64,000 nucleotides of DNA, from positions 186,001 through 250,000 of the forward strand of contig JBCCXL010000008.1 in NCBI GenBank assembly GCA_039191605.1, in the 5' to 3' direction. This document shows positions 54,157 through 63,784 of this stretch, piece after piece (within the stretch, counting starts at the first letter, position 1; each line of letters starts with the position of its first letter). The stretch comes from JBCCXL01 sp039191605. GTDB lineage: Bacteria > Acidobacteriota > Thermoanaerobaculia > Multivoradales > JAHZIX01. The position numbers and the translations under genes were made by a program. The notes under the pieces are model-generated. The model was not told the DNA's origin and made no database searches. It saw only the letters and a list, made by a program, of their open reading frames with translations.

Positions 54157-56993
54157 TGGCAGGCCGGAGGCTGGAGACGCCCGCCGGGCTTCGTCGATAC
54201 GCCGCGGTGGGCGGGCTGATGCTCGCCATCGCCTGGGGCTATCCTGGAACGGCGCAAGCGCAGGATGCCGCCTCGCCGGAGGAGCAATTCGAGGCCTCCG
54301 GCCGGCTCCACGATCCGCGGGAGGTGCATTTCGGCGAGGTGTGGCAATTCACTTCCGGCGGCGAGAACGCGGAGGCCTCTTGGTCTCCCGACGGCAAGGA
54401 GCTGATCTTCCAGTCCACCCGGGCGCCCCATCCATGCGATCAGATCTTTCGGCTGACGCTGGCTAGCGGCGAGGCGACGCTGGTCTCTAGCGGCGCGGGG
54501 CGCTCGACCCGCGGATATTACGCTGCTGGTGGTGAGGGCATTATCTATGCCTCTACCCACGTTGCGGATTCTGGCTGCCCCGCGTCGCCGGATGAGGCTC
54601 AGGGCGATGAGTGGATCGTCGCCCCGAGCTTCGAGATCTATCGGGCGAATCGCGATGGCTCGAATGCGGTGGCGCTCACGCAGGATCCGGAGTCCTACAA
54701 CGCGGAGTCGGCGGTCTGCCCGGTGGATGGCTCGATCCTCTTCACCTCGGATCGCGACGGGGATCTCGAGCTCTACCGAATGAACGCCGACGGCAGCGAC
54801 GTACGGCGGATCACCGAGCGCCCGGGCTATGACGGCGGAGCCTTTTTCTCCCAGGATTGCTCGAGAATCGTGTGGCGGGCCTCTCGCCCGCGGGAGGGCA
54901 GGGAGCTGGATACCTACCGGGAGCTGCTGGATCAGCACATGGTGCGCCCCGATACTCTGGAGATCATGGTGGCCAACGCCGACGGCTCCGAGGCCCGGCA
55001 GATCACCTACCTGGACTCCGGAAGCTTTGCTCCTCACTTTTTCCCCGGCGGGGAGAGGGTGATCTTCTCGACCAATTACGGACAGCAGAATCCCCGGGAG
55101 CTCGACCTCTGGGCGGTGAACGTAGATGGCACGGGGCTCAAGCGCATCACCTACGCTCCGGGCTTTGACGGTTTCCCGATGTTTTCCCCCGATGGGCGCC
55201 ATCTGGCTTTTGCCTCCAGCCGCAATCAGGGCAAGCCCGGGGAGACGGACGTCTACGTCGCTCGATGGCGGTGGGATGAGGGGAAAGCTCCGGCGGAGCG
55301 CTTCCTCGATGATGTCGCCTGGCTGGCGGACGATGCCCGCGGCGGCCGCGGTTTGGGCACCCCAGGGCTGGAGGCCTCGGCGGTGTGGCTGGCGGATCGC
55401 TTCAGCGCCCTGGGTCTGGAGCCGGCGGGGGAGGAGGGTGGCTATCGCCAGGGCTTCCGGGCTACCGTTTCGGTAGAGGTAGCGGAGGGTACCGAGCTGC
55501 TGGTGGGCGGAGAGAGCATCGCGCCGGAAGACTTCATTCCCGCCTCCTTCTCGGGGCAGAGCGAGGTCACCGCGCCGGTGATCTTCGCCGGCTATGGCAT
55601 CAGCGCCATCGATCTGGACTATGACGACTACGAAGGCCTGGACGTCGAGGGCAAGGTGGTGGTGGTGCGGCGCTTTGCGCCGGAAACCGAGGCCTTCGAG
55701 AGCTCCACCGCCCAGGCTCGCTACAGCGGGATGCGCTACAAGGCCTTCAACGCCCGGGAGCGCGGCGCTGTCGGAGTGTTGATCGTAGATATTCCGCAGG
55801 TGGCGGACGGTCTGCGCCTGCCGGAGGAGGCCGAGTTACCGAGGCTGCGGGTGGTGCGCCGCGGCGACGCCGGAGTGCCCGCTATGGCGGTGCGGCGGGA
55901 GGTGATTCAGCGGCTGCTGGGAGAGCGGCCGGAGCTCGGGGACGAGGGCGACGAGGTGACCCTGAAGGTCACCCTGTCCAAAGAGCAGGCCACCACCTAC
56001 AACGTGGTGGCGAAGATTCCGGCGGGGACGAAGGAGCCCCTGCCGGGGGCTCTGGTGATCGGAGCTCATTACGATCACCTGGGCTATGGCGGCAGCGGCT
56101 CGCTGGCGCCAGGAGCCAACGAGCCCCACAACGGCGCCGACGACAACGCCTCCGGAACCGCCGGCCTGCTGGAGGTCTCCCGACTGCTGCTGCCGCAGCA
56201 GGAGCGTCTGCGCCGGGATATCTACCTGGTGGCCTTTTCCGGCGAGGAGCGCGGCTTGCTGGGCTCCACCGCCTTCGTCGAGCGCTCCGCGGAAACCCTC
56301 GAGGACAACGGGGTCTACGCGATGCTCAACATGGACATGATCGGCCACCTGCGCAACAACGTCGTTTCGGTGCTGGGGGAAGGCTCGGCGAAGGAATGGG
56401 AGGTGTTGGTGCCGCCCATCTGCGAGAACCTGAGGCTCGGCTGCGCTCTCAGCGGCAGCGGCTACGGTGCTTCCGATCACACCCCCTTCTACGCTGCCCA
56501 GGTGCCGGTGCTGCACTTCTTCACCGGAACCCACGATCACTACCATCGGCCCAGCGACGACGTCGGCCGAATCAATGCCGCCGGCGGTGCCCGCATCTCG
56601 GCGGCGGTGGCAGAGCTGGCCTCTCAGCTCTCCCGGATCGATCTTCCGCTGACCTATCGCGCGGCGACGCCGCCGGAGCGGGGGGGCGGGGATACTCGCT
56701 CTTTCGGCGCCTCCCTGGGCACGGTTCCCGACTACGCGGCTCTGGAGGACGACAGCAAGTCGGGAGTGACCCTCGCCGGGGTGACACCGGGAGGCGCAGC
56801 GGAGAAGGCCGGCATGCAGCGCGGAGATCGCCTGATTCGAGTCGGAGAGACGGAGATCGGTGACCTCTACGACATGATGTTCGTGCTGCGCCGCGCCCAG
56901 CCTGGAGATCAGACCACCGCGGTGGTGGTGAGAGACGGTGAAGAGCTGGAGCTGCCGATCACCTTTACCGTGCGCAGCGGAACGGTGCGCTGA
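54156..56993 (+). CDS. Exported PD40-PA-M28 aminopeptidase with C-terminal PDZ
   Basis: The 945-residue protein has a signal peptide (AVGGLMLAIAW, cleavage near AQAQDA) and a TolB-like PD40 beta-propeller at about 45-385 (SPDGKELIFQS, NADGSDVRRIT, SPDGRHLAFASSR). A protease-associated insert follows at about 480-600, then an M28 zinc aminopeptidase: HYDHLG at 638, HNGADDNASG at 658, GEERG with Glu697/698, MDMIG, and the last ligand in THDHYHRPSDD. A PDZ domain closes it (GVTLAGVTPGGAAEKAGMQR, then GDRLIRVGETEIGD). Propeller-plus-M28 combinations are known in peptide-degrading bacteria. It probably trims extracellular peptides. The start is fixed by TGATG overlap with gap. Confidence 0.9.
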   Translation: MAGRRLETPAGLRRYAAVGGLMLAIAWGYPGTAQAQDAASPEEQFEASGRLHDPREVHFGEVWQFTSGGENAEASWSPDGKELIFQSTRAPHPCDQIFRLTLASGEATLVSSGAGRSTRGYYAAGGEGIIYASTHVADSGCPASPDEAQGDEWIVAPSFEIYRANRDGSNAVALTQDPESYNAESAVCPVDGSILFTSDRDGDLELYRMNADGSDVRRITERPGYDGGAFFSQDCSRIVWRASRPREGRELDTYRELLDQHMVRPDTLEIMVANADGSEARQITYLDSGSFAPHFFPGGERVIFSTNYGQQNPRELDLWAVNVDGTGLKRITYAPGFDGFPMFSPDGRHLAFASSRNQGKPGETDVYVARWRWDEGKAPAERFLDDVAWLADDARGGRGLGTPGLEASAVWLADRFSALGLEPAGEEGGYRQGFRATVSVEVAEGTELLVGGESIAPEDFIPASFSGQSEVTAPVIFAGYGISAIDLDYDDYEGLDVEGKVVVVRRFAPETEAFESSTAQARYSGMRYKAFNARERGAVGVLIVDIPQVADGLRLPEEAELPRLRVVRRGDAGVPAMAVRREVIQRLLGERPELGDEGDEVTLKVTLSKEQATTYNVVAKIPAGTKEPLPGALVIGAHYDHLGYGGSGSLAPGANEPHNGADDNASGTAGLLEVSRLLLPQQERLRRDIYLVAFSGEERGLLGSTAFVERSAETLEDNGVYAMLNMDMIGHLRNNVVSVLGEGSAKEWEVLVPPICENLRLGCALSGSGYGASDHTPFYAAQVPVLHFFTGTHDHYHRPSDDVGRINAAGGARISAAVAELASQLSRIDLPLTYRAATPPERGGGDTRSFGASLGTVPDYAALEDDSKSGVTLAGVTPGGAAEKAGMQRGDRLIRVGETEIGDLYDMMFVLRRAQPGDQTTAVVVRDGEELELPITFTVRSGTVR

Positions 56994-57003
56994 AGCCGCC
57001 GTG

Positions 57004-58173
57004 ATGGAGTTCTCTGAATCCGGCGGGACGAGGACGTCGATTCCCCGGCCCAGCGCCCCGCAGCTGTGGCTAGGCCACGGGCGTACCGTAGGCTGGCGCC
57101 TGCGCAGCGCCCTGCGGCCGCCAACCCCGCCGCCGGGGGCTGCGCCCTGGGGCACCACCTTAGAGGACCCGGTGACGGGGAAGGTGCGCCTCAGCGGGGC
57201 CCTGTACCGCGCCCGTCCGCCGCTGGCCTCCCGCCGTGGTCTCTTGGTCACGGTGCACGGTCTCGGCGGCTGCGTCGCCAGCCCCTACATGGTGAGATCC
57301 GCGGTGGAGGCGGTGAATCGAGGGCTCGACGTCCTCGCCCTTAACCTGCGGGGCGCGGACCGCAGTGGAGAGGACTTCTACCACGCGGGGATGGTGGCGG
57401 ATCTCGAAGCCGCGGTGCGTTCTGCCGAAGAGCTCAGCGAAGGGGCTCCGGTGATCGTCGCGGGTTTTTCCCTCGGCGGCCATTTGGCCTTACGGTGGTC
57501 CGCCAGCGACGCCCGAGAGCTGGGCCATGAAGACGGTGCTGGAGAGGGGGCCGGCGGCAGCTCCCCGAAGCCCGGAGCGGCGGCGGTGGCGGGGCTGTGC
57601 GCCCCGCTGGAGCTCTCTACCGGCAGCCGGGCCTTCGAGGGTCCCGGCACCTGGCTCTACCGGCGCTATATTTTGAGCTGTTTGAGCAGTCTCTACGGCG
57701 CCGTCACGCGCCGTCACTCGGGGGCGGTGGGCACTCGGCGGGTGCCCGTCTCTTTGCCAGAGGCGCGGGAGATAGGAACCCTGAGGGAGTGGGATCGGCG
57801 GGTGGTCGCCCCCCGCCATGGCTTCGATGATGAAGAGGACTACTATCGGCGCGCTAGCGCTGCTCCTCGGCTCCACCAGCTGAGGCTGCCATCGCTGTGG
57901 ATGGGAAGTCTCGACGACCCCATGGTGCCGGCTCGAGTGGTGGCTCCGGTTCTAGAGCGCATGAGAGCCCGGTCGCCGCAGCTCAGCGTGGGCTGGATCC
58001 AGCGCGGCGCCCACCTCGCCTTTACCACCGAAGAGACGGTAACGCCCTGGCCTGCCGGCGAGGGGGAGATGTCGGCGGTGGCGGGGGATAGCGTCTTTGA
58101 TCAGGTGCTGCGGTGGCTGGAGGCCAAGGCTGGAATCGAGCCCTTGGAATCCGACTCGACTCGGGTCCCGTAA
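57004..58173 (+). CDS. YheT-like alpha/beta-fold hydrolase
   Basis: This 389-residue soluble hydrolase belongs to the YheT/AB-hydrolase group. LLVTVHGLGGCVASPYM holds the oxyanion region, DVLALNLRGAD follows, nucleophile Ser156 sits in VAGFSLGGHLALRW, the acid in SLDDPMVPA and the His in QRGAHLAF. The family usually has an esterase or acyl-transfer role and is poorly characterised. ATG at 57004 or the GTG one codon earlier can start it, 10 bases after the peptidase stop, so it is likely in the same operon. Confidence 0.85.
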   Translation: MEFSESGGTRTSIPRPSAPQLWLGHGRTVGWRLRSALRPPTPPPGAAPWGTTLEDPVTGKVRLSGALYRARPPLASRRGLLVTVHGLGGCVASPYMVRSAVEAVNRGLDVLALNLRGADRSGEDFYHAGMVADLEAAVRSAEELSEGAPVIVAGFSLGGHLALRWSASDARELGHEDGAGEGAGGSSPKPGAAAVAGLCAPLELSTGSRAFEGPGTWLYRRYILSCLSSLYGAVTRRHSGAVGTRRVPVSLPEAREIGTLREWDRRVVAPRHGFDDEEDYYRRASAAPRLHQLRLPSLWMGSLDDPMVPARVVAPVLERMRARSPQLSVGWIQRGAHLAFTTEETVTPWPAGEGEMSAVAGDSVFDQVLRWLEAKAGIEPLESDSTRVP

Positions 58174-58372
58174 TAGAACCGTAGCTCCGCAAACCGAGGC
58201 GATCGCTGGGGGAGGGGGAGGCTGAAGAGTTCAGGGAGAAGGAAACGATCGGCGATTCTTGATCGCCGCCGGCTGCTCTCAGGGATGGATTCTGTCTTGT
58301 GCCGAGAGGGTGCTCCCGAAAGCTCGAAGAGATGGAAGCTCTGGCGCCATCGCAGTTGCTTCGTGATGTGGG

Positions 58373-58378
58373 TATACT
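58373..58378 (+). promoter_or_regulatory. Candidate -10 hexamer upstream of the choice-of-anchor B gene
   Basis: TATACT lies 42 bases before the start codon; with a 17-base spacer the -35 would be the poor TCGCAG. The rest of the 247-base gap shows no gene. Confidence 0.3.
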
Positions 58379-58420
58379 TCTAAAGTTCTACCTGTCCTTT
58401 CACCGAGGAGTTTCTCATCC

Positions 58421-60985
58421 ATGTCTAGTCTCAGCGTGCGTAAGACTTCCTGTGTCCTGTTTCCCTCTCCATCTCGGGCTCGAAGGGAGGCTCTTCGCCC
58501 CCTCGCGAAGCTCTTCATGATGCCTCTTGCTGTGCCCCTTACTCTGGTGGCCCTTGCGGTGATGTTCTCCATGGTGCTGACGGCGGGGCCTCTGGCGGCC
58601 GCCGGCGGCCCTCAAGAGCACGGCACCGCCTGTGTCGATGGCACGGCGGAGGGCTATCCCTGTGAACGCGTCGACCTGCTGGCCCACATGGCCTTGAACA
58701 CCATCGGCGGCGGCGAAGGTTCCGATATCTGGGGCTGGACTGATCCAGTGACGGATAAGGAATACGCCATCATGACCCGCTCCAACGGCACCGCCTTCGT
58801 GCGCATCTCGGCCCACCACGCCAGCGTGTACATTGGCAACCTGCCCACTCATACCGGCAACTCCGATTGGCGAGATGCCAAGACCTACGGCAACTACGCC
58901 TACATCGTCAGCGAGGCGACGGATCACGGCCTGCAGATCTTCGATATGACCCAGCTGGAGAGCGCCACGCCTCCGGCGGCCTTTACCGAGACCGCTCACT
59001 ACGACGGCTTCGGCCGCGCCCACAACTTCGTGATCAACGAGGCCAGCGCTCGCGGCTACGCCGTCGGTTCGGTGCAGACCGACGCGCCCTTCGAGAACTG
59101 CAGCGGCGGCCTGCATATTCTCGACCTGACGGATCCGGTGGATCCCACCTTCCTCGGCTGCTATGGCGACGACGGCTACACCCATGATGCGCAATGCGTG
59201 ATCTACGACGGCCCGGACACCGACTGGCAGGGGCAGGAGCTGTGCTTCGCCTACAACGAAGACACCCTGACCATCGTCGACGTGACCGACGCCGCCAATC
59301 CGGTGCAGATCTCCCGCACCGGCTATGCCGGCCGCGGCTACACCCACCAGGGCTGGCTGACGGAAGATCATCGACGGCTGCTGCTGGACGACGAGGTGGA
59401 CGAGCTGAACCAGGGCCACAACACCCGCACCTACGTGTGGAACGTCGAAGATCTGGATGCTCCGGTGATGATCAACATCCACGAGGGCGATTCTCGGGCG
59501 ACGGACCACAATCTCTACATCCGCGGTCAATACGCCTATCAGGCCAACTACCGTGCCGGCCTTCGCATTCTCGACCTGACGGCGGTAGATAGCGGCCAGC
59601 TCACCGAGGTGGCCCACTTCGACATCGTGCCCAGCAGCAACAATGCGGGCTTCTCCGGGGCCTGGAGCGTCTACCCCTTCTTTCCCAGCGGCACGGTGGT
59701 GGTGAGCGGCATCGAGCAGGGGCTCTTCGTCCTCTGGCCCTCGCTGTGCACCGCGCCAGCGGCGCCGACCACGGTAGCGGCGGCGTCCGTCGGGGAGGGG
59801 GAGATCGAGGTCTCCTGGAACGGCAGCGGCGCTGCCGGTGAAACCTATGACGTCTACCGGGGACTCGGTGGCTGCGGTGAGGTGTTGAGCTTCGAGCAGG
59901 TCGCCTCGGGGCTCACGGAGCTCTCCTGGACCGATACCGACGTCTCCGGTCAGGTGGATTACAGCTACATGGTGCGGGCGGTGGAGGAGACCGGCTACTG
60001 TCCTTCGGTAGCCTCCACCTGCGCTGATGCTCAGACCACCGGCGCCTGCGTTGCGCCGCCGATCTTCGGTGGAGCCTCGGCGGTAGAAACCGAGCCTGGC
60101 GCCGTCTGCGCGGTGGAAGTCGAATGGGACGCGGGGGTGCCCAGCTGCGGCAGTGGGGTGACCTACTCCGTGTATCGAGACATTACTCCGGACTTCACCC
60201 CGGGGGCGGGCAATCGCGTGGCCAACGGCCTGACCACCACCTCCTGGCAGGATCTCGGGGCTTCTCCCGATGGCCTCTCCTATTACGTGGTGCGGGCCAC
60301 CGATGACGGCAGCACTACCGAGGACGGGAATCTCAAGCGCCTGGAGGCACAGCCCACGGCCGGGCTGGAAGAAGGCACCTGGATTACCGGTGGCGAGATC
60401 GGAGAGCCGGCGATGACCTATGCGACGGTGAACGAGCACGTCGGTTGGGAGCCCTCCACCGCGCGCTTCAACAGCGGCAAGCGGTCCTTCTTCTCGACCT
60501 ATTCCAACGGTCAATGCTCGGCGATGATCACGCCGCCGCTGCAGCTGGCGCCGGGCGCCTCGACCACCATGAGCTTCACCACCGCCTACGAGATCGAGGA
60601 CGAGTGGGATGGGGGAGTGGTGGAGATCTCCACCGACGGTGGCGATACCTGGTCTCTGCTCACCCCCAACGGCGGCTATCCCGGAAACTTCCGTTCTTCG
60701 ACGGATGCCTGCGGATTCCTCGCCGGAGACCCCTCCTTCACCGGTACGGCCTTGACCTTCACGCCTTACAGCATCGATCTGAGCGCCTTCGCGGGGCAGG
60801 AGGTTCTGGTTCGTTTCCTCTTCTCCACCGACGGCGGGCTCACCCTCGAAGGCTGGTACGTGGACGACATCACCCTGACCTCGGTGCGGGTGCCCGGCAG
60901 CTGCGAGCTGGGAAGCGACGTCTTCGGCGACGGCTTCGAGCTCGGGAACCTGAGCAACTGGAGTCGGGTGCAGCAGCCTAAGTGA
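58421..60985 (+). CDS. Choice-of-anchor B family exported protein
   Basis: The 854-residue protein has a long basic N-terminus and an export helix (LAVPLTLVALAVMFSMVL, cleavage near LAAAGG). Residues about 65-445 are the LVIVD-type propeller of the choice-of-anchor B family: GGGEGSDIWGWTDPVTDKEY, GTAFVRISAH, HTGNSDWRDAKTYGNYAYIV, NFVINEASARGYAVG and WLTEDHRRLLLDDEVDE. Two fibronectin-like units follow at about 450-650, then a jelly-roll/MAM-like C-terminal domain (FSTYSNGQCSAMITPPL, to VRFLFSTDGGLTLEGWYVDD). No sortase-like anchor motif is obvious at the end. It is probably surface-bound or secreted. GAGGAG precedes the ATG. Confidence 0.85.
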   Translation: MSSLSVRKTSCVLFPSPSRARREALRPLAKLFMMPLAVPLTLVALAVMFSMVLTAGPLAAAGGPQEHGTACVDGTAEGYPCERVDLLAHMALNTIGGGEGSDIWGWTDPVTDKEYAIMTRSNGTAFVRISAHHASVYIGNLPTHTGNSDWRDAKTYGNYAYIVSEATDHGLQIFDMTQLESATPPAAFTETAHYDGFGRAHNFVINEASARGYAVGSVQTDAPFENCSGGLHILDLTDPVDPTFLGCYGDDGYTHDAQCVIYDGPDTDWQGQELCFAYNEDTLTIVDVTDAANPVQISRTGYAGRGYTHQGWLTEDHRRLLLDDEVDELNQGHNTRTYVWNVEDLDAPVMINIHEGDSRATDHNLYIRGQYAYQANYRAGLRILDLTAVDSGQLTEVAHFDIVPSSNNAGFSGAWSVYPFFPSGTVVVSGIEQGLFVLWPSLCTAPAAPTTVAAASVGEGEIEVSWNGSGAAGETYDVYRGLGGCGEVLSFEQVASGLTELSWTDTDVSGQVDYSYMVRAVEETGYCPSVASTCADAQTTGACVAPPIFGGASAVETEPGAVCAVEVEWDAGVPSCGSGVTYSVYRDITPDFTPGAGNRVANGLTTTSWQDLGASPDGLSYYVVRATDDGSTTEDGNLKRLEAQPTAGLEEGTWITGGEIGEPAMTYATVNEHVGWEPSTARFNSGKRSFFSTYSNGQCSAMITPPLQLAPGASTTMSFTTAYEIEDEWDGGVVEISTDGGDTWSLLTPNGGYPGNFRSSTDACGFLAGDPSFTGTALTFTPYSIDLSAFAGQEVLVRFLFSTDGGLTLEGWYVDDITLTSVRVPGSCELGSDVFGDGFELGNLSNWSRVQQPK

Positions 60986-61022
60986 GGTCGGGGGCACTCG
61001 ACCTAGTGAATATGCCCTCACG

Positions 61023-61052
61023 AGAGAGGGGCCCCACCGGGGCCCCTCTCTT
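61023..61052 (+). terminator. Strong 13-bp hairpin terminator
   Basis: AGAGAGGGGCCCC and GGGGCCCCTCTCT form a perfect stem around ACC. Only a short T run follows, but position and stability support termination. Confidence 0.75.
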
Positions 61053-61106
61053 ATGTTGTGGCTGTGCTGCTCTGCTCTACAGCATCGATCTGAGCGGGGT
61101 GGGTGC

Positions 61107-62747
61107 TCAGGAGAGATCCCAGTTGCGGGTATCCGCTCCCGCGAAGACCTCTTCCGGGCTGGGATTCATCGCCAGGGTGCGCTGGACTCGCTCCTCGATC
61201 AGGCGGTTGACCTCCGTCCACAGCTGCTGACCACTGGGCTGAGCCGGCAGGCCCTCCAGCACCGCCTGGACCAGGCGGGCGTTGCGGGTATTGATGATCT
61301 GGAGGATCCGCTCGCGGATCTCCTCGGTATTGGCCTGGGCGCCCTGGCTGCGGGTGAGGATGCCGATCACTGCGAGGGTCCAGCCGCCGCCGCTGGTGGC
61401 TTCGTCGGGCCAAATCCAGCCGTCGGCGTCGAAGATCGCCTTCATCGACTGGTCTCGGGTCCTGAGATGCAGAATGTTGTTGGCGCCGCCGGTGAAGAGG
61501 CGTACGCCCGCATCGAGGAGGTGCTGAACCTCCTGCGGGCGGGTGTTGTCTCCCTCGCCATTGTTGATCCACACATCAAAGCCGGCACCGCGCCGGATTT
61601 CGTCGAGCAGGCGCACATGGTAGAAGTCGCTGGTGCGCAGGGGGATGCCCCGCACCCGAAACTTCTCCGCGACGAAGGTCGCGGCGGGCTCGTGGACGTC
61701 GAAGACGGTGATGTTCTCCGGCGGAACGCCGTGGACCTGAATCAGGGACTCGACGGTGTTGCGGCCGACGCCGCCGGCAGCTTCCAGCAGGAAGCGCACT
61801 TCTTGAAGCGACTTGCCCCGGGGCTCGAAGTAAGCCTTGGCGAGCTCGACGGTGGTGGTGGCGACGCCGTAGCCGGTGGGGCGGGCAGAAGGGTCGGCGG
61901 TGCCGCCGAGATTCGCCGGCAGGCAGGTGACCTGGCTCATGTTTTCACCGCGGCGATGCCAGGCGTCGCACATGTTGATGTACTTATCCTTGCGCTCACC
62001 GCGCCAATACACGCCAGAGAGCACGTCCGGTGATGCCGTATCCGGCTGGATATAGCCCTGCTCGGGGAAGTCAGCGAAGATTCCCAGCTGGCGCGCCCGC
62101 TCCTCCTTGTAGAGGTTGAGGAAGCTGATGCCGCGGGGAATGATCGCCGAGCCGAGGGCGATGATCGCTTCTTCCGAGAGGCCGTAGAGCTTCTCTCCCT
62201 TGCGGTCCAGGATGATCCACTCGCCCTTCTTGCCGCCGTGGAGAGCGGGGATGTCGGGGAAGATCATCACCGACTTCTTGATCATCGCGTTGGCGAGGTC
62301 ACGGGTGCGCACCAGGATCGAGGAGAGATCCTTGATGGAGTTTCCGGTGCGGTAGCAATCTCCGCCGATATTCACCGTCAGGGGGCCGAAGGGGCGCTGG
62401 TCAGGGTTGTAGTGGGTGATGGCATAGACCACGTAGACATCCCGCTGGTACTGGTACAGGGTGTCCAGCTCGCTCATGATGCGATAGCGGTTGTCGATGA
62501 ATTCGGTGCATTCCTCGATCAGCTCTCGGTCCAGTCGCAGGACCGTCAGGGTGATGGAGAAGACCCCCTCCTTCTCGCGCAGCTGCCACAGAGGGTCGAG
62601 ATCCTGGACCTCGTGGAGCTCGGTGGGGCGCATGCTGGTGGACGCCAGCACTCGCTCCCCGAGGTGAGCGTCGGTCATCAGCACCGCCCGACGGGCTCCC
62701 AGCCGCGTCAGCACGTGATGGGGGATGGCATTGATTTCGACGCTCAT
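61107..62747 (-). CDS. Rossmann-fold protein with Glu/Leu/Phe/Val-dehydrogenase-like C-terminus
   Basis: This 546-residue soluble protein has an NAD(P)-binding block at about 325-365 (AGGVGRNTVESLIQVHGV, then ITVFDVHEPAATFV). Further on, FTGGANNILHLRTRDQSM and WIWPDEATSGGGWT parallel the GANNQL and PDYVxNAGG segments of ELFV amino-acid dehydrogenases. The N-terminal 270 residues (VLTRLGARRAVLMTDAHLGE; NPDQRPFGPLTVNIGGDCYR) are not familiar to me, and the usual ELFV catalytic Lys context is not evident. It may be a diverged dehydrogenase or a biosynthetic relative. GAGGAG lies six bases before the ATG. Confidence 0.6.
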   Translation of the reverse strand: MSVEINAIPHHVLTRLGARRAVLMTDAHLGERVLASTSMRPTELHEVQDLDPLWQLREKEGVFSITLTVLRLDRELIEECTEFIDNRYRIMSELDTLYQYQRDVYVVYAITHYNPDQRPFGPLTVNIGGDCYRTGNSIKDLSSILVRTRDLANAMIKKSVMIFPDIPALHGGKKGEWIILDRKGEKLYGLSEEAIIALGSAIIPRGISFLNLYKEERARQLGIFADFPEQGYIQPDTASPDVLSGVYWRGERKDKYINMCDAWHRRGENMSQVTCLPANLGGTADPSARPTGYGVATTTVELAKAYFEPRGKSLQEVRFLLEAAGGVGRNTVESLIQVHGVPPENITVFDVHEPAATFVAEKFRVRGIPLRTSDFYHVRLLDEIRRGAGFDVWINNGEGDNTRPQEVQHLLDAGVRLFTGGANNILHLRTRDQSMKAIFDADGWIWPDEATSGGGWTLAVIGILTRSQGAQANTEEIRERILQIINTRNARLVQAVLEGLPAQPSGQQLWTEVNRLIEERVQRTLAMNPSPEEVFAGADTRNWDLS

Positions 62748-63296
62748 TCGATTCTCCTCGGGCGCGATGATGCCAAGCGCACTTCTCCTCGATGGCCTCG
62801 CTTCGATGCCTGAGCTCGATGCTTCAAGGCTGGGCGAAGGCTTGGATACCGACTCGTGCTGGGGCTGAGCCCTTGCGGGCTGCTGCCGATTGATCTCGGA
62901 AAGGCCCAGTGCGGAAGAAAGTGCGCGGAAGAAATGCGCGAAAAAAAACTTGCAGAGGTTTCCTCTTCGGAAGCCTCCTCGGGGGCCTTTTCTCGGCAGC
63001 TCTTGCCCACGGTGGATGCCCGCGGGGAGCTGAGTCTGATGGGTACGCTATGCGCCAACGGTACGTTGGTTATGGGAGTCAACCGGCGGTGGAAGCGCCG
63101 GGAAAACTGCAAGGGAAAGAGCCTACCACGGCGCCATGACGACACTATGTCATCCAGCCTGTGGCGGCCATTGGCGGGAGAGATGTCTTCGATGGGGAGG
63201 CAAGGTTTGGGAAGCGGTACTGTCAATACGGAAACAATTCCGCGTCAAAGCAAGAAAAAGTCGTCCCGCTTCTGAGCAAGCCCTACACCGTGCTCA
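62748..63296. other. 549-bp region without a well-supported gene
   Basis: A plus-strand frame from ATG at 62934 to 63275 (113 codons, basic) has a marginal GGAAG upstream but no family signal. CCAACG, GTA, CGTTGG at 63055-63069 is a 6-bp inverted repeat suited to an operator. Confidence 0.35.
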
Positions 63297-63368
63297 ATGA
63301 AAGACAGTTTCAGCGATGACCCTGCTAATTCAACTCTGAGCCACCGACATTTTCTTGACCGAATTGTG

Positions 63369-63554
63369 ATGAAGGCATTCGTAACCGCGGTCTACAAGGC
63401 TTTGGCACCGGTGCGCCGATCCATCGGCCAGGTGCAGCGCGCCGCTCGTGCGGTGCTGGACCAGGTAGAAGAAGAGAACTCCATTATCGTCTACAAATCC
63501 GACAACTCCAGCGATCAAGGGGAGCAGCCTCCGAGCTCATCTTTGACCAGCTGA
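63369..63554 (+). CDS. Small hypothetical protein, basic helix then acidic tail
   Basis: From ATG at 63369 (GTG at 63366 or ATG at 63297 are alternatives) the frame encodes 61 residues. An amphipathic basic helix, AVYKALAPVRRSIGQVQRAA, comes first, then EEENSIIVYKSDNSSDQGEQ and a Ser-rich end. Codon use is consistent with neighbours, but no ribosome-binding site is clear. I do not recognise it. Confidence 0.35.
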   Translation: MKAFVTAVYKALAPVRRSIGQVQRAARAVLDQVEEENSIIVYKSDNSSDQGEQPPSSSLTS

Positions 63555-63638
63555 AGGCGCTCGATAGCGGGCATACCGGACTTAATCTCTGGGCGGCTCG
63601 GTATCGGGCAATCGGTATCAAGCGAGGCGGGTGAGAGA

Positions 63639-63662
63639 CTGGCTCCCGGAACCGGGAGCCAG
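63639..63662. terminator. 11-bp inverted repeat between convergent frames
   Basis: CTGGCTCCCGG and CCGGGAGCCAG are separated by two bases. No T run follows on either side, so it may be a terminator hairpin or another structured element between the small gene and the minus-strand gene at the window edge. Confidence 0.4.
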
Positions 63663-63784
63663 CGATAGCCCCTGTCCGCAAGACGCTCCGTAGCGCCTAC
63701 GCGGCCCGTGGGCGCCTCGGGATGATCAGGAGCTCCCACGGTCCGGGGAGAACTCTTGGGAGGCCGTCCGTGAGCCTCAGGGGA

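Noticed and set aside
58415..61021. 868-codon minus-strand frame opposite the choice-of-anchor B gene
   Set aside because: Antisense shadow; the plus strand has a signal peptide, ribosome-binding site and family motifs.
62934..63275. 113-codon basic ORF between the dehydrogenase-like gene and the small gene
   Set aside because: Marginal ribosome-binding site, irregular composition, no family match and a competing minus-strand frame over part of it.
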